Below, piece by piece: positions 25,878 to 34,909 of a DNA stretch of 64,000 nt. The position numbers and the translations under genes are program-made. Below the pieces are notes generated by a model, which did not search any database, was not told the origin of the DNA, and saw nothing but the letters and a program-made list of their open reading frames with translations. Every line of letters begins with the position of its first letter. Positions within the stretch are counted from its first letter, which is position 1. Where the stretch lies: the NCBI GenBank assembly GCA_934500835.1, contig CAKSTR010000002.1, forward strand, positions 310,001 to 374,000, read 5' to 3'. Source of the stretch: an uncultured Paracoccaceae bacterium. GTDB taxonomy: Bacteria; Pseudomonadota; Alphaproteobacteria; Rhodobacterales; Rhodobacteraceae.

Positions 25878-27106
25878 CCGAGGTCTTTCGCGGCAGCTTC
25901 ACCCAGCAGGAGCCGATCCCCGAAGAGGGCATCGCGGCCGCCCTTGAGGTGCTGCGCCACGGCCGCCTGCACCGCTACAACACGGTGGCCGGAGAGATTG
26001 GCGAGGCCGCAGCACTTGAGGTCGATTTCGCCGCCTTCACCGGCGCGCGTTACTGCCTTGGCGTCGCCTCGGGCGGCTATGCCATGGGCTGCGCGCTGCG
26101 CGCCTGCGGGATGGGGCCGGGCGATCCGGTGCTGACCAATGCCTTCACGCTGGCTCCGGTGCCGGGCGCCATTGCGGCGGCGGGTGGCCAGCCGGTCTTT
26201 GTCGAGATCACCGCCGACTTGGTGATCGACTTCGCCGACCTTGAGGCCAGGGCCGAAGCCAGCGGAGCGAAACTGCTTCTTCTGTCCCACATGCGCGGCC
26301 ATGTCTGCGACATGGATGCGCTGATGGCGCTGTGCGACCGGCTTGGCCTGCGGGTGATCGAGGATTGCGCCCATACCATGGGGGCGGAATGGCGCGGCGT
26401 CGCCTCGGGCCGGCATGGCGCGGTGGCCTGCTATTCGACGCAGACCTACAAGCACATGAACAGTGGCGAGGGCGGGCTGATCATCACCGATGACGCGACG
26501 CTTGCCGCCCGCATGGTGCTCTTGTCCGGCAGCTACATGCTTTACGGCAAGCATCCCGCCGCCCCGGGGCCGGAGACGTTCGAAAGCATCCGGCTGGACG
26601 TGCCCAATGTCTCGGGCCGGATGGACAATCTGCGCGCGGCGATCCTGCGGCCGCAGATCGCGCTGCTGGCCGAACGCCGCCAGCGGTGGGCCGCGCTCTA
26701 TCAGGGGCTTGAGGCCGGGCTGCAGGGCATCCCCGGTCTGCGGCTGATCCCGCGCCCGGCCGAAGAGGCCTATATGGGGTCAAGCTTCCAGTTCCTGCTG
26801 CCCGACTGGGAAGAGCCGCGCATCATAGCACTTCTGGCGGCCTGCGCCGCGCGCGGGGTCGAGATCAAGTGGTTCGGTGCCGGCGATCCGGTGGCCTTCA
26901 CCAGCCGCTATGTCCATTGGCGCTATGCCGGGACGCAAAGCTGCCCGCAGACCGACCGCATCCTTGCCGGTCTGGTGGACCTGCGGCTGCCCCTGACCTT
27001 CAGCCCTGAGGATGCGGCCCAGATCGCCCGCATCATCCGCGACGAGGCGCTGCGCATCGGGCAGGCCGAAACGGTCGAGCCGGTGGCCGCGCCGCAGGTG
27101 CAGTAA
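25874..27106 (+). CDS. DegT/DnrJ/EryC1/StrS-family PLP aminotransferase
   Basis: A 410-residue PLP enzyme. The cofactor Asp lies in VIEDCAHTMGAEW (D164) and the Schiff-base Lys in TYKHMNSGEGG (K193). Family members aminate keto-sugars for antibiotics, LPS or glycans. The Schiff-base motif is YKHMNSGEGG rather than the common S-F-x-x-x-K-x-x-x-x-G-E-G-G, so it is a divergent branch. It lies in an operon with an MFS exporter and a small nuclease. No sugar nucleotide genes adjoin, so the substrate is open. Confidence 0.87.
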   Translation: MTEVFRGSFTQQEPIPEEGIAAALEVLRHGRLHRYNTVAGEIGEAAALEVDFAAFTGARYCLGVASGGYAMGCALRACGMGPGDPVLTNAFTLAPVPGAIAAAGGQPVFVEITADLVIDFADLEARAEASGAKLLLLSHMRGHVCDMDALMALCDRLGLRVIEDCAHTMGAEWRGVASGRHGAVACYSTQTYKHMNSGEGGLIITDDATLAARMVLLSGSYMLYGKHPAAPGPETFESIRLDVPNVSGRMDNLRAAILRPQIALLAERRQRWAALYQGLEAGLQGIPGLRLIPRPAEEAYMGSSFQFLLPDWEEPRIIALLAACAARGVEIKWFGAGDPVAFTSRYVHWRYAGTQSCPQTDRILAGLVDLRLPLTFSPEDAAQIARIIRDEALRIGQAETVEPVAAPQVQ

Positions 27107-27110
27107 CGCC

Positions 27111-27530
27111 TTGCGTTTCGACGCCACTCTTGCCGCCTATGTCTTCCTGACTCTCATGGCCCTGATGGCGCTTGCCGATTGGGCCGATCCGCCGGGGCGG
27201 GGCTGCCGTGTCGGCTATGTCTACGACGGCGACTCGGTCGAACTGATCTGCGGCGCCACGCGCGAGACGGCGCGGCTTCTGGACATCGACACGCCCGAAT
27301 TGCAGGGGCGCTGCCCGGCTGAGACCGCCGCCGCCAGGGCCGCGAAAGAGGCGCTGACGGCCCTGGTGCGCAGGGCCGTAACCATCGTCGTCAGGACCGA
27401 AGGGCGCGACAGATACAACCGTCCGCTGATCCGCCTGACGCTGGACGGGCAGGACGCGGCGGCAGCGATGATCGCGGCGGGGCAGGGGCGGGTTTACCGT
27501 GGCGGCCCTCGCGCCGGCTGGTGCGGCTGA
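27111..27530 (+). CDS. Thermonuclease-family (SNase-like) protein
   Basis: A protein of 139 residues if it starts at TTG 27111, or 124 from ATG 27156. The longer form begins with a basic residue and a hydrophobic stretch (FDATLAAYVFLTLMALMAL) that looks like a signal anchor, so it is preferred. The SNase fold is shown by YVYDGDSVEL, ARLLDIDTPELQG, EGRDRYNRPLIRL and MIAAGQGRVYRG, including the catalytic Asp, Arg and Glu-type positions. It probably acts on nucleic acid outside the cytoplasm. It follows the aminotransferase by 4 bases. Confidence 0.85.
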   Translation: MRFDATLAAYVFLTLMALMALADWADPPGRGCRVGYVYDGDSVELICGATRETARLLDIDTPELQGRCPAETAAARAAKEALTALVRRAVTIVVRTEGRDRYNRPLIRLTLDGQDAAAAMIAAGQGRVYRGGPRAGWCG

Positions 27531-27532
27531 CC

Positions 27533-27553
27533 CGATTTTTCGTCGAAAAATCG
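27533..27553. terminator. Palindrome family 2, copy 2 (perfect 21-base palindrome)
   Basis: Arms CGATTTTTCG and CGAAAAATCG flank a single T. It begins 2 bases after the nuclease stop and is identical to the copy at 56521-56541. It probably ends the MFS operon; the remaining 220 bases to nuoA must contain the nuo promoter, which I cannot place with confidence. Confidence 0.8.
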
Positions 27554-27777
27554 TGCACCTGACCCCGGCCGCCCGCCGCCCGCATATCCTGTGAAAAACA
27601 GTCAGGTTTGCAACGGTGCACAATCGCATACATTGCGCATTTTCAATGCTGCACCGCATAGCTTTTCCTGCCCCCATGCGTTGACCCCGCCATGGGGCCG
27701 GAGTAAGGGTTCCTCAAGAGTGCAAGCGGGTGGCCAGCACCCGCAGCTCGCCCGTGGCCAGCTGTAAGGAGCATCTC

Positions 27778-28143
27778 GTGGACGCGCTTCTCCGAGAGTA
27801 TCTGCCGATCCTCATCCTGCTTGCGATTGCAATCGGCCTGGGGGTCGTTCTGATCCTTGCCGCCGCCGTTCTGGCGGTCAGGAACCCCGACCCTGAAAAG
27901 GTCTCGGCCTATGAATGCGGCTTCAACGCCTTTGACGACGCGCGGATGAAATTCGACGTGCGCTTCTATCTGGTGTCGATCCTGTTCATCATCTTCGACC
28001 TTGAGGTTGCCTTCCTCTTTCCCTGGGCGGTGGCCTTCGGGGAAATCTCGATGCTGGCCTTCTGGTCGATGATGATCTTCCTGGCCGTCTTGACCGTGGG
28101 CTTTGCCTATGAATGGAAGAAAGGGGCCCTGGAATGGGAGTGA
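27778..28143 (+). CDS. nuoA: NADH-quinone oxidoreductase subunit A
   Basis: A 121-residue subunit with three membrane helices. The conserved [39 protein letters not shown] is diagnostic of NuoA/ND3. GTG 27778 is chosen because AGGAG lies 6 bases upstream. First gene of the complex I operon; its end overlaps nuoB by 10 bases. Confidence 0.95.
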   Translation: MDALLREYLPILILLAIAIGLGVVLILAAAVLAVRNPDPEKVSAYECGFNAFDDARMKFDVRFYLVSILFIIFDLEVAFLFPWAVAFGEISMLAFWSMMIFLAVLTVGFAYEWKKGALEWE

Positions 28144-28667
28144 GCACCTCTGCCAACCAGGCGGGCGGCGACCACGAAGTCGCCGTGCAGGCCCTGAACC
28201 GCGAATTGCAGGACAAGGGTTTCCTGCTGACCTCGACCGAGGACATCATCAACTGGGCGCGCATCGGCTCCTTGCACTGGATGACCTTCGGTCTGGCCTG
28301 CTGCGCGGTCGAGATGATGCACACCTCGATGCCGCGCTATGATCTTGAACGCTTCGGCACGGCGCCGCGCGCAAGCCCGCGCCAGTCGGACCTGATGATC
28401 GTTGCGGGCACGCTGACCAACAAGATGGCCCCGGCGCTGCGCAAGGTCTACGACCAGATGCCCGAGCCGCGCTATGTGATCAGCATGGGCAGCTGTGCCA
28501 ATGGCGGCGGCTACTACCATTACAGCTATTCGGTGGTGCGCGGCTGCGACCGCGTGGTGCCGGTCGACGTCTATGTCCCCGGCTGCCCGCCCACGGCCGA
28601 GGCGCTGCTTTACGGTATCTTGCAGTTGCAGCGGAAGATCCGCCGCACCGGCACCTTGGTGAGGTAA
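28134..28667 (+). CDS. nuoB: NADH-quinone oxidoreductase subunit B
   Basis: A 177-residue peripheral-arm subunit that holds cluster N2. Ligand motifs [11 protein letters not shown] (CC pair), [22 protein letters not shown] and [11 protein letters not shown] are intact. ATG 28134 lies inside the end of nuoA, so it is coupled; the N terminus (about 20 residues) is Ala/Gly-rich and variable. Confidence 0.97.
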   Translation: MGVSTSANQAGGDHEVAVQALNRELQDKGFLLTSTEDIINWARIGSLHWMTFGLACCAVEMMHTSMPRYDLERFGTAPRASPRQSDLMIVAGTLTNKMAPALRKVYDQMPEPRYVISMGSCANGGGYYHYSYSVVRGCDRVVPVDVYVPGCPPTAEALLYGILQLQRKIRRTGTLVR

Positions 28668-28671
28668 GCCC

Positions 28672-29277
28672 ATGCCCGAAGCGTTGCAGGAACTGGGTGC
28701 GATGATCGCGCTGAAGCGGATGGACGCGGTGCAATCCACCGCCGTCGCCTTTGGCGAGCTGACCATCACCGCCAACCTTGCCCATCTCGAAGGCCTGATC
28801 GAATTCCTGCGCGACGATGCGTCGTGCCGGTTCGCCACGCTGGTGGACATCACCGCCGTCGACTACCCCGAGCGGGTGGCGCGTTTCGATGTGGTCTACC
28901 ACTTCCTGTCGATGCACCGGAACCAGCGCATCCGCGTCAAGGTGGCCGTGCGCGAGGACGAGATGGTGCCCTCGATCGTTGCCCTGCACCCCTCGGCGAA
29001 CTGGGAAGAGCGCGAGGTGTTCGACATGTTCGGCATCCTCTTCTCGGGTCACCCGGACCTGCGCCGCATCCTGACCGACTACGGCTTCCGCGGGCACCCC
29101 TTGCGCAAGGACTTCCCCACCACCGGCTATGTCGAGGTCCGCTATGACGAGGTGCAGAAGCGCGTCGTCTATGAACCCGTCAAGCTGGTGCAGGAATACC
29201 GCCAGTTCGACTTCATGAGTCCGTGGGAAGGGGCCGAGTACATCCTGCCCGGCGACCAGAAGGCCGAGGCGAAATGA
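28672..29277 (+). CDS. nuoC: NADH-quinone oxidoreductase subunit C
   Basis: A 201-residue 30-kDa subunit. Diagnostic motifs are [24 protein letters not shown] and [21 protein letters not shown]. It is separate from nuoD, unlike the enterobacterial fusion. It starts 4 bases after nuoB. Its TGA overlaps the ATG of a 34-codon ORF. Confidence 0.97.
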   Translation: MPEALQELGAMIALKRMDAVQSTAVAFGELTITANLAHLEGLIEFLRDDASCRFATLVDITAVDYPERVARFDVVYHFLSMHRNQRIRVKVAVREDEMVPSIVALHPSANWEEREVFDMFGILFSGHPDLRRILTDYGFRGHPLRKDFPTTGYVEVRYDEVQKRVVYEPVKLVQEYRQFDFMSPWEGAEYILPGDQKAEAK

Positions 29278-29378
29278 CCGCGCTGACCGCAAGCTACGGC
29301 CCGGCGGGCGACACCATCACGATGACCGAGGCCGCATTCATGGCCATCTACGCATCCAGCCCCGAAGGGGGGAACTGA
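29274..29378 (+). CDS. Possible 34-residue ORF between nuoC and nuoD
   Basis: The frame starts [21 protein letters not shown] and ends SSPEGGN, overlapping the nuoC stop as ATGA and ending 3 bases before nuoD. Its position suits translational coupling, and Rhodobacter nuo operons are known to carry small unassigned ORFs. The product is too short to classify and could simply bridge ribosomes to nuoD. Confidence 0.4.
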   Translation: MTALTASYGPAGDTITMTEAAFMAIYASSPEGGN

Positions 29379-29381
29379 CCC

Positions 29382-30623
29382 ATGGACGGCGATATCCGGC
29401 GCAACCACTATGACGACGGCTCGATGGACATCGAGACCAGCGAACAGCGCATCCGCAATTTCAACATCAACTTCGGCCCGCAGCACCCGGCCGCCCACGG
29501 CGTGCTGCGTCTGGTGCTGGAGCTGGATGGCGAGATCGTCGAACGCTGCGACCCGCATATCGGCCTTTTGCACCGCGGCACCGAAAAGCTGATGGAAAGC
29601 AGGACCTACCTGCAGAACCTGCCCTATTTCGACCGGCTGGACTATGTGGCCCCGATGAACCAGGAACATGCCTGGTGCCTGGCCATCGAAAAGCTGACCG
29701 GCACCGAAGTGCCGCGCCGGGCCAGCCTGATCCGGGTGCTCTATTCCGAAATCGGCCGCATCCTGAACCACCTGATGAACCTCACCACCGGGGCGATGGA
29801 CGTGGGCGCGCTGACCCCGCCGCTCTGGGGCTTCGAGGAACGCGAAAAGCTGATGATCTTCTATGAGCGCGCCTGCGGGGCGCGGCTCCACGCCGCCTAT
29901 TTCCGCCCCGGCGGCGTGCATCAGGACCTGCCGCCGGCGCTGATCGACGACATCGACGCCTGGGCCGAGGGCTATCCGAAGTTCATCGACGATCTGGAAG
30001 AGCTTCTGACCGAGAACCGCATCTTCAAACAGCGCACCGTGGATATTGCCGTGGTGCCGCAGCAGGATGCGCTGGACTGGGGTTTTTCCGGCGTGATGGT
30101 GCGCGGGTCGGGCATGGCCTGGGATCTGCGGCGCGCGCAACCCTACGAATGCTATGACGAATTCGACTTCAAGATCCCGGTCGGCAAGAATGGCGACTGC
30201 TATGACCGCTATCTGTGCCGCATGGCCGAGATGCGCGAGTCGACCAAGATCATCCGTCAGGCCTGCGCCAAGCTGCGCGAGCCGGCCGCCCGCACCGACG
30301 TGCTGGCGCGCGGCAAGCTGAGCCCGCCGAAACGCGCCGAGATGAAGACCTCGATGGAGGCGCTGATCCATCACTTCAAGCTTTACACCGAAGGCTTCCA
30401 CGTCCCGGCCGGCGAGGTCTATGCCGCGGTCGAGGCGCCGAAGGGCGAATTCGGCGTCTATCTGGTTGCCGACGGCACCAACAAGCCCTACCGCTCCAAG
30501 ATCCGGGCGCCGGGCTATCTGCACCTGCAGGCGATGGACCATCTGTGCAAGGGCCACCAGTTGGCCGACGTCTCGGCCATCATCGCCACGCTAGACATCG
30601 TGTTCGGAGAGGTTGACCGCTAA
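29382..30623 (+). CDS. nuoD: NADH-quinone oxidoreductase subunit D
   Basis: A 413-residue 49-kDa subunit, hydrogenase-like, lining the quinone site. It has [22 protein letters not shown] (His pair and quinone loop), [14 protein letters not shown] and [16 protein letters not shown] Rhodobacter-type N terminus ([16 protein letters not shown]) supports the start. The stop overlaps the nuoE ATG (TAATG). Confidence 0.97.
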   Translation: MDGDIRRNHYDDGSMDIETSEQRIRNFNINFGPQHPAAHGVLRLVLELDGEIVERCDPHIGLLHRGTEKLMESRTYLQNLPYFDRLDYVAPMNQEHAWCLAIEKLTGTEVPRRASLIRVLYSEIGRILNHLMNLTTGAMDVGALTPPLWGFEEREKLMIFYERACGARLHAAYFRPGGVHQDLPPALIDDIDAWAEGYPKFIDDLEELLTENRIFKQRTVDIAVVPQQDALDWGFSGVMVRGSGMAWDLRRAQPYECYDEFDFKIPVGKNGDCYDRYLCRMAEMRESTKIIRQACAKLREPAARTDVLARGKLSPPKRAEMKTSMEALIHHFKLYTEGFHVPAGEVYAAVEAPKGEFGVYLVADGTNKPYRSKIRAPGYLHLQAMDHLCKGHQLADVSAIIATLDIVFGEVDR

Positions 30624-31915
30624 TGCTTCGCCGTCTTTCCCCGGTCCAGCCCGAAAGCTTTGCCTTCACGCCTGCGAACCACGCCTGGGCGCTTGGCCAG
30701 ATGACCAAATATCCCGAGGGGCGTCAGGCTTCGGCCGTGATCCCGCTCTTGTGGCGCGCGCAGGAGCAGGAGGGCTGGCTGTCCCGCCCGGCGATCGAGC
30801 ATGTCGCGGACATGCTGGGGATGGCCTATATCCGGGTGCTGGAAGTTGCGACCTTCTACTTCATGTTCCAGCTGCAACCCGTTGGCTCGGTTGCGCATAT
30901 CCAGATATGCGGCACCACGAGCTGCATGATCTGCGGCGCCGAGGACCTGATTGCCGTCTGCAAGGAGCTGATCGCGAACCAGCCCCACGCCCTGTCGGCG
31001 GATGGCCGGTTTTCCTGGGAAGAGGTCGAATGCATGGGCGCCTGCGCCAATGCCCCGGCAGCCCAGATCGGCAAGGACTATTACGAGGATCTGACGCCCG
31101 CGAAGCTGCGCGAGCTGATCGGCCGCTTCTCGGCCGGCGAGGTGCCGGTGCCCGGCCCGCAGAACGGCCGCTATGCGTCCGAGCCGCTGACCGGCCTGAC
31201 CAGCCTCAAGGAGTACGAGGCCGGCAAGAAGCCCTACAATGCCTCGGCCCAGTTGGCGGTGGACCTTGGCGAGACGGTGAAACGCATCGACGGCACCGAA
31301 GTGCCGCTGACGACGCCCTGGCTGGGCAAGGCCGCAGCACCCAAGGCGGGGGCGGTTGACCGCAAGGCCGAAAAGGGCCTGCCCGACTCCGTTGGCGCGG
31401 CGCTGTCGACAGGCAGTCCCGAGGTGAAGGTTGCGCAGCCCGCCGGCGTGGCCAAGGCCGCCCCGGGCCAGAACACCGCAACGGGCGATGCCGCCCCGGC
31501 CAAGCCGCCGGTTGCGCCCTCGACCACTGCCAAGGCGCGTGCGGCCAAGGCGGCGGCAGAGGCCAGCCCCGCCGCGCCTGCCCCCGCCGCGCTGGCGGAC
31601 GTGCCTGCGGCAAAGCCGGCCAGGGCCGGGAAGGCCGGGCCCGAGATCCTGAAGGCGCCCCGCAAGGGCAAGGCCGACGATCTGAAGCAGATCGAGGGCA
31701 TCGGCCCGGTGCTGGAGAAGCTGGTCAATGCCGCCGGCGTCTGGCATTTCGACCAGATCGCCAGCTGGACCGACGAGGACATCGCCTTCTTCGACGCCCA
31801 GATGGATCGTTTCAAGGGCCGCATCGCCCGCGACAAATGGGTGTCACAGGCGAAGATCATCGTGACCGAAGGGCTTGAGGCGTTTCTGGAACGCGCCAAG
31901 ACCAACGATTACTAA
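30623..31915 (+). CDS. nuoE: NADH-quinone oxidoreductase subunit E with long C-terminal extension
   Basis: A 430-residue protein; the NuoE core usually needs about 160-240. The 2Fe-2S ligands lie in [12 protein letters not shown] and [10 protein letters not shown] within the first 160 residues. Residues about 240-345 are an Ala/Pro/Lys-rich linker, and 350-430 form a helix-hairpin-helix-like domain ([39 protein letters not shown]). Similar extensions occur in Rhodobacteraceae. The extension is in frame with no sign of frameshift, and its role is unknown. Confidence 0.95.
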   Translation: MLRRLSPVQPESFAFTPANHAWALGQMTKYPEGRQASAVIPLLWRAQEQEGWLSRPAIEHVADMLGMAYIRVLEVATFYFMFQLQPVGSVAHIQICGTTSCMICGAEDLIAVCKELIANQPHALSADGRFSWEEVECMGACANAPAAQIGKDYYEDLTPAKLRELIGRFSAGEVPVPGPQNGRYASEPLTGLTSLKEYEAGKKPYNASAQLAVDLGETVKRIDGTEVPLTTPWLGKAAAPKAGAVDRKAEKGLPDSVGAALSTGSPEVKVAQPAGVAKAAPGQNTATGDAAPAKPPVAPSTTAKARAAKAAAEASPAAPAPAALADVPAAKPARAGKAGPEILKAPRKGKADDLKQIEGIGPVLEKLVNAAGVWHFDQIASWTDEDIAFFDAQMDRFKGRIARDKWVSQAKIIVTEGLEAFLERAKTNDY

Positions 31916-31924
31916 GGCCAGGCC

Positions 31925-32146
31925 ATGACGAAACCCGGCCCGCAAGAGATGCGCAACGCCAGATCGGCCCGGACGGTGGCCGTGGTTCTGGCGGTGACGA
32001 TGCTTTTGTGGATGGGGGCGCAGGTGATGGGCGGCGAGATGGGCTGGAACGCCCGCTATGCCTTCCTCTTCGACCTTGCGGCGCTGGCGGCGTTCTTCTG
32101 GGCGCTGGTGGTGACGTATCAGATCTGGCGCGCGCGCCGGGGATAA
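31925..32146 (+). CDS. Two-helix small membrane protein in nuo operon (DUF5337-like)
   Basis: A 73-residue protein with a basic N terminus and two hydrophobic helices (about 17-36 and 44-66), ending in a basic IWRARRG. It sits 9 bases after nuoE and 10 before nuoF. Similar small proteins occur at this place in Rhodobacteraceae; the DUF5337 label is from memory. It may be an accessory subunit or assembly factor of complex I. Confidence 0.75.
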   Translation: MTKPGPQEMRNARSARTVAVVLAVTMLLWMGAQVMGGEMGWNARYAFLFDLAALAAFFWALVVTYQIWRARRG

Positions 32147-32156
32147 GGGAAAGACG

Positions 32157-33452
32157 ATGCTGAAAGATCAGGACCGGATCTTCACCAACCTTTACGGCAT
32201 GCATGACCGCAGCCTGAAGGGCGCCATGAAGCGCGGCCATTGGGACGGCACCGCCGGGATCATCCAGCGTGGCCGCGACGTCATCGTCGAACAGATCAAG
32301 GCCTCGGGCCTGCGCGGGCGCGGCGGCGCAGGCTTCCCGACCGGGCTGAAATGGTCCTTCATGCCCAAGGCCTCGGACGGGCGGCCCAGCTATCTGGTCA
32401 TCAACGCCGACGAATCCGAACCGGGCACCTGCAAAGACCGCGAGATCATGCGCCATGATCCGCACACCCTGATCGAAGGCGCGCTGATCGCCAGCTTCGC
32501 CATGGGCGCGAACGCCTGCTACATCTACATCCGCGGCGAATACATCCGCGAGCGCGAGGCTTTGCAGGCCGCCATCGACGAATGCTATGACGCGGGCCTG
32601 CTGGGCCGGAATGCCGCGAAATCCGGGTGGGACTTCGACCTTTACCTGCACCACGGGGCCGGGGCCTATATCTGCGGCGAGGAAACCGCCCTGCTGGAAA
32701 GCCTTGAGGGCAAGAAGGGCATGCCGCGGATGAAGCCGCCGTTCCCGGCCGGCTCGGGCCTTTATGGCTGCCCGACCACGGTGAACAACGTCGAATCCAT
32801 CGCCGTCGTTCCCACCATCCTGCGCCGGGGCGCCGAATGGTTCGCCAGCTTCGGCCGTCCGAACAACGCCGGCACCAAGCTTTTCGGCATCTCGGGCCAT
32901 GTCAACGCGCCCTGCGTCGTCGAAGAGGCGATGTCGATCCCGCTGAAGCAGCTTCTGGACGAACATTGCGGCGGCGTGCGGGGCGGCTGGAAGAACCTCA
33001 AGGCGGTGATCCCGGGCGGCTCTTCGGTGCCCTTGCTGACGCAGGCGCAATGCGACGATGCGATCATGGATTTCGACTGGCTGCGTGAACAACGCTCGGG
33101 CCTTGGCACGGCGGCGGTGATCGTGATGGACCAGTCCACCGATGTCATCAAGGCGATCTGGCGGCTGTCGAAATTCTACAAGCATGAAAGCTGCGGCCAG
33201 TGCACGCCCTGCCGCGAAGGCACCGGCTGGATGATGCGTGTCATGGACCGTCTGGTGCGCGGCGAGGCCGAGGTCGAGGAAATCGACATGCTTCTGTCGG
33301 TGACGAAACAGGTCGAAGGCCACACCATCTGCGCCTTGGGCGATGCTGCCGCCTGGCCGATCCAGGGGCTGATCCGCGCCTTCCGCGACGAGATCGAGGA
33401 CCGGATCAAGGCGCGCAAGACCGGCCGCATCTCGGCCGTGGCGGCCGAGTGA
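32157..33452 (+). CDS. nuoF: NADH-quinone oxidoreductase subunit F
   Basis: A 431-residue NADH-binding 51-kDa subunit. The NADH/FMN motifs [18 protein letters not shown] and [19 protein letters not shown], and the 4Fe-4S motif [15 protein letters not shown], are intact. AAGACG precedes the ATG. The stop overlaps the next ORF as TGATG. Confidence 0.97.
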   Translation: MLKDQDRIFTNLYGMHDRSLKGAMKRGHWDGTAGIIQRGRDVIVEQIKASGLRGRGGAGFPTGLKWSFMPKASDGRPSYLVINADESEPGTCKDREIMRHDPHTLIEGALIASFAMGANACYIYIRGEYIREREALQAAIDECYDAGLLGRNAAKSGWDFDLYLHHGAGAYICGEETALLESLEGKKGMPRMKPPFPAGSGLYGCPTTVNNVESIAVVPTILRRGAEWFASFGRPNNAGTKLFGISGHVNAPCVVEEAMSIPLKQLLDEHCGGVRGGWKNLKAVIPGGSSVPLLTQAQCDDAIMDFDWLREQRSGLGTAAVIVMDQSTDVIKAIWRLSKFYKHESCGQCTPCREGTGWMMRVMDRLVRGEAEVEEIDMLLSVTKQVEGHTICALGDAAAWPIQGLIRAFRDEIEDRIKARKTGRISAVAAE

Positions 33453-33841
33453 TGACGGCGCGCGCCCTTCTTCTGGCAGCCTGCCTTGCGCCCTGCGGTT
33501 ACGCCGCCGGGGCCGAGGGTGCGGCGGTCGTCGAAGGGGCCGCCCCCCTGTCTTACGTCGAGGTGACGGTGCCGCTGGACGGCACCGATTATCTGGCGGT
33601 GATCGACATTTCGGAGGCCCAGATCCTTAGGGTCAACGGCGAGGAGATGGACCTGTCGGAGCATGTTCCCGGCGCGGTGCGCATCGCCCGGGCCGATGGC
33701 GGCTCGATGGCGGATGAGGGCTATCGCGCCCGCGAGGTGCTTGCCGCGGCCTGTGCGGCGCGGGGCCTTCAGGCCGATGCCGGCGTGGCCCCGGTGCTGA
33801 CACCGGCGGGGCGCTGGATCTTTGCCGGGGGCTGCCGATGA
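33452..33841 (+). CDS. Predicted exported protein of unknown function, nuoF-nuoG interval
   Basis: A 129-residue protein with a short signal peptide ([20 protein letters not shown]). The mature part is acidic, with YVEVTVPLDGTDYLAVID and a C-terminal AGRWIFAGGC. The start overlaps the nuoF stop and the end overlaps the next lipoprotein gene (ATGA), so it is firmly in the operon. No family recognised. A paired cysteine near the C terminus may form a disulfide. Confidence 0.7.
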   Translation: MTARALLLAACLAPCGYAAGAEGAAVVEGAAPLSYVEVTVPLDGTDYLAVIDISEAQILRVNGEEMDLSEHVPGAVRIARADGGSMADEGYRAREVLAAACAARGLQADAGVAPVLTPAGRWIFAGGCR

Positions 33842-34110
33842 TCCGCGCCCTGCCGATCCTTTCCCTGCCGCTGGCCGCTTGCGTGGCGGCGGCGCCCGCG
33901 CCGGTTGCGCCGCGCGCCGATGTCGGCGCAAGCCTCAGCCAGGCCGGCAAGGCCGTGCGCGTCACCCGCACCGCAGCGCCCGCTTACGCGATGTGGGACG
34001 GTGCCGCCGCCCGCCGCGATGCCGATGCGCTGTGCGGCGGCAAGGTGCGCTCCTCGATCTATGACCGCTATGAGGCGGGCGCTTGGGTTTTCGTGGAGGG
34101 CTGCGCATGA
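33838..34110 (+). CDS. Small predicted lipoprotein, nuoF-nuoG interval
   Basis: A 90-residue protein with lipobox LAAC (Cys15) after MIRALPILSLP. The mature part ends in AGAWVFVEGC, resembling the WIFAGGC tail of the preceding gene product, so the two may be distant paralogues. ATGA-coupled to its neighbour upstream. Function unknown. Confidence 0.7.
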   Translation: MIRALPILSLPLAACVAAAPAPVAPRADVGASLSQAGKAVRVTRTAAPAYAMWDGAAARRDADALCGGKVRSSIYDRYEAGAWVFVEGCA

Positions 34111-34179
34111 CAAGCCTTCACGACCGCGCGAGAATGGCCGCCTGTCATGGCATATCAAGGCCGCTGGCCCCTTCTTCCA

Positions 34180-34197
34180 TGGCATCTCAAGATGCCA
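34180..34197 (+). promoter_or_regulatory. Small hairpin just upstream of a ribosome-binding site
   Basis: TGGCATC and GATGCCA pair around TCAA, and AGGAGG of the next gene follows immediately. It may tune translation or mark an mRNA processing point in the 98-base gap after the lipoprotein gene. Confidence 0.4.
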
Positions 34198-34208
34198 AGG
34201 AGGCCAAG

Positions 34209-34616
34209 ATGAGCAGTCTGAAATCCGCCCTGATCGCCGTCGCCCTGCTGGGCGCCACCCCCGCGCTGGCGCTGGAGCCGATCAACCAGGAAGCCCATAT
34301 CAACAACACGCTGTTGCAGGGCTTCATCGCCGACAAGATCGCCGACACCTGCCCGGCGATGGAGCCGCGCAAGCTGCGCGCCCTGGGCGAGTTGAACAAG
34401 CTCAAGGATTACGCGCTGAACAAGGGCTACACGGCGGCCGAAGTGAAGGCCTTCGTGACCTCGAAGACCGAGAAGGCCCGCGGCAAGAAGCTGGCCGCCG
34501 AATGGCTGGCGAAGGCCGGCGCCAAGGAAGGCGACGCCGCCGCCCATTGCAAGGTGGGCCGGGCCGAAATCGCCAGGGGCAGCCTGATCGGCTATCTGCT
34601 GAGGGACAAGGGATGA
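34209..34616 (+). CDS. Predicted periplasmic protein, nuo operon (DUF5333-like)
   Basis: A 135-residue protein with Sec signal ([21 protein letters not shown]) and a helical mature part ([26 protein letters not shown]). Two Cys residues (DTC, AHC) could pair. ATG 34209 has AGGAGG 6 bases upstream; an in-frame ATG at 34107 would put 34 residues before the signal and is rejected. The family label is from memory. Its end overlaps the next gene by ATGA. Confidence 0.78.
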   Translation: MSSLKSALIAVALLGATPALALEPINQEAHINNTLLQGFIADKIADTCPAMEPRKLRALGELNKLKDYALNKGYTAAEVKAFVTSKTEKARGKKLAAEWLAKAGAKEGDAAAHCKVGRAEIARGSLIGYLLRDKG

Positions 34617-34909
34617 ACGACGAATTTGGCATGATCTATACGTTGCAGGCGTCGTCGGTCCTGATCACTTCGGGGCTGCTGGTCGTCATCCTGCGCAAGG
34701 CCGGATTCAGCTGGCTGTGGTCCATGCTGGGTCTGGCCGAGATCGCGGGTGCCCTTCTCAACATGGGCCTCCTTTCCTACGGACTCGTCTCGTTCACCAC
34801 GACACTGGGGCTGTCGCTGATCATCGGCGTGCTGCCCCTTCTGCTGCTTGCCTTCGGCAATTGGCCGCGCCTTGCGGCCCGCTACTCGCCTTCGGAGACC
34901 TTCAAATGA
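34613..34909 (+). CDS. Small three-helix membrane protein upstream of nuoG
   Basis: A 98-residue protein with three hydrophobic helices (about 10-27, 34-58 and 62-82) and a short basic tail. It is ATGA-coupled both to the preceding gene and to nuoG, so it is probably translated at a similar rate. No family recognised. It could be a membrane-anchored complex I accessory. Confidence 0.7.
   Translation: MNDEFGMIYTLQASSVLITSGLLVVILRKAGFSWLWSMLGLAEIAGALLNMGLLSYGLVSFTTTLGLSLIIGVLPLLLLAFGNWPRLAARYSPSETFK

Noticed and set aside
27554..27777. Specific sigma-70 promoter for the nuo operon
   Set aside because: Several weak -35/-10 pairs can be drawn (for example TTGCAA at 27608), none with convincing spacing, so I do not call one.
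30623..31915. NuoE extension as a frameshift or fused pseudogene
   Set aside because: Continuous frame with balanced codon use and a compact C-terminal domain; similar extensions occur in relatives.
34107..34208. Earlier start for the DUF5333-like gene
   Set aside because: It would put 34 residues before a clear signal peptide; AGGAGG supports 34209.
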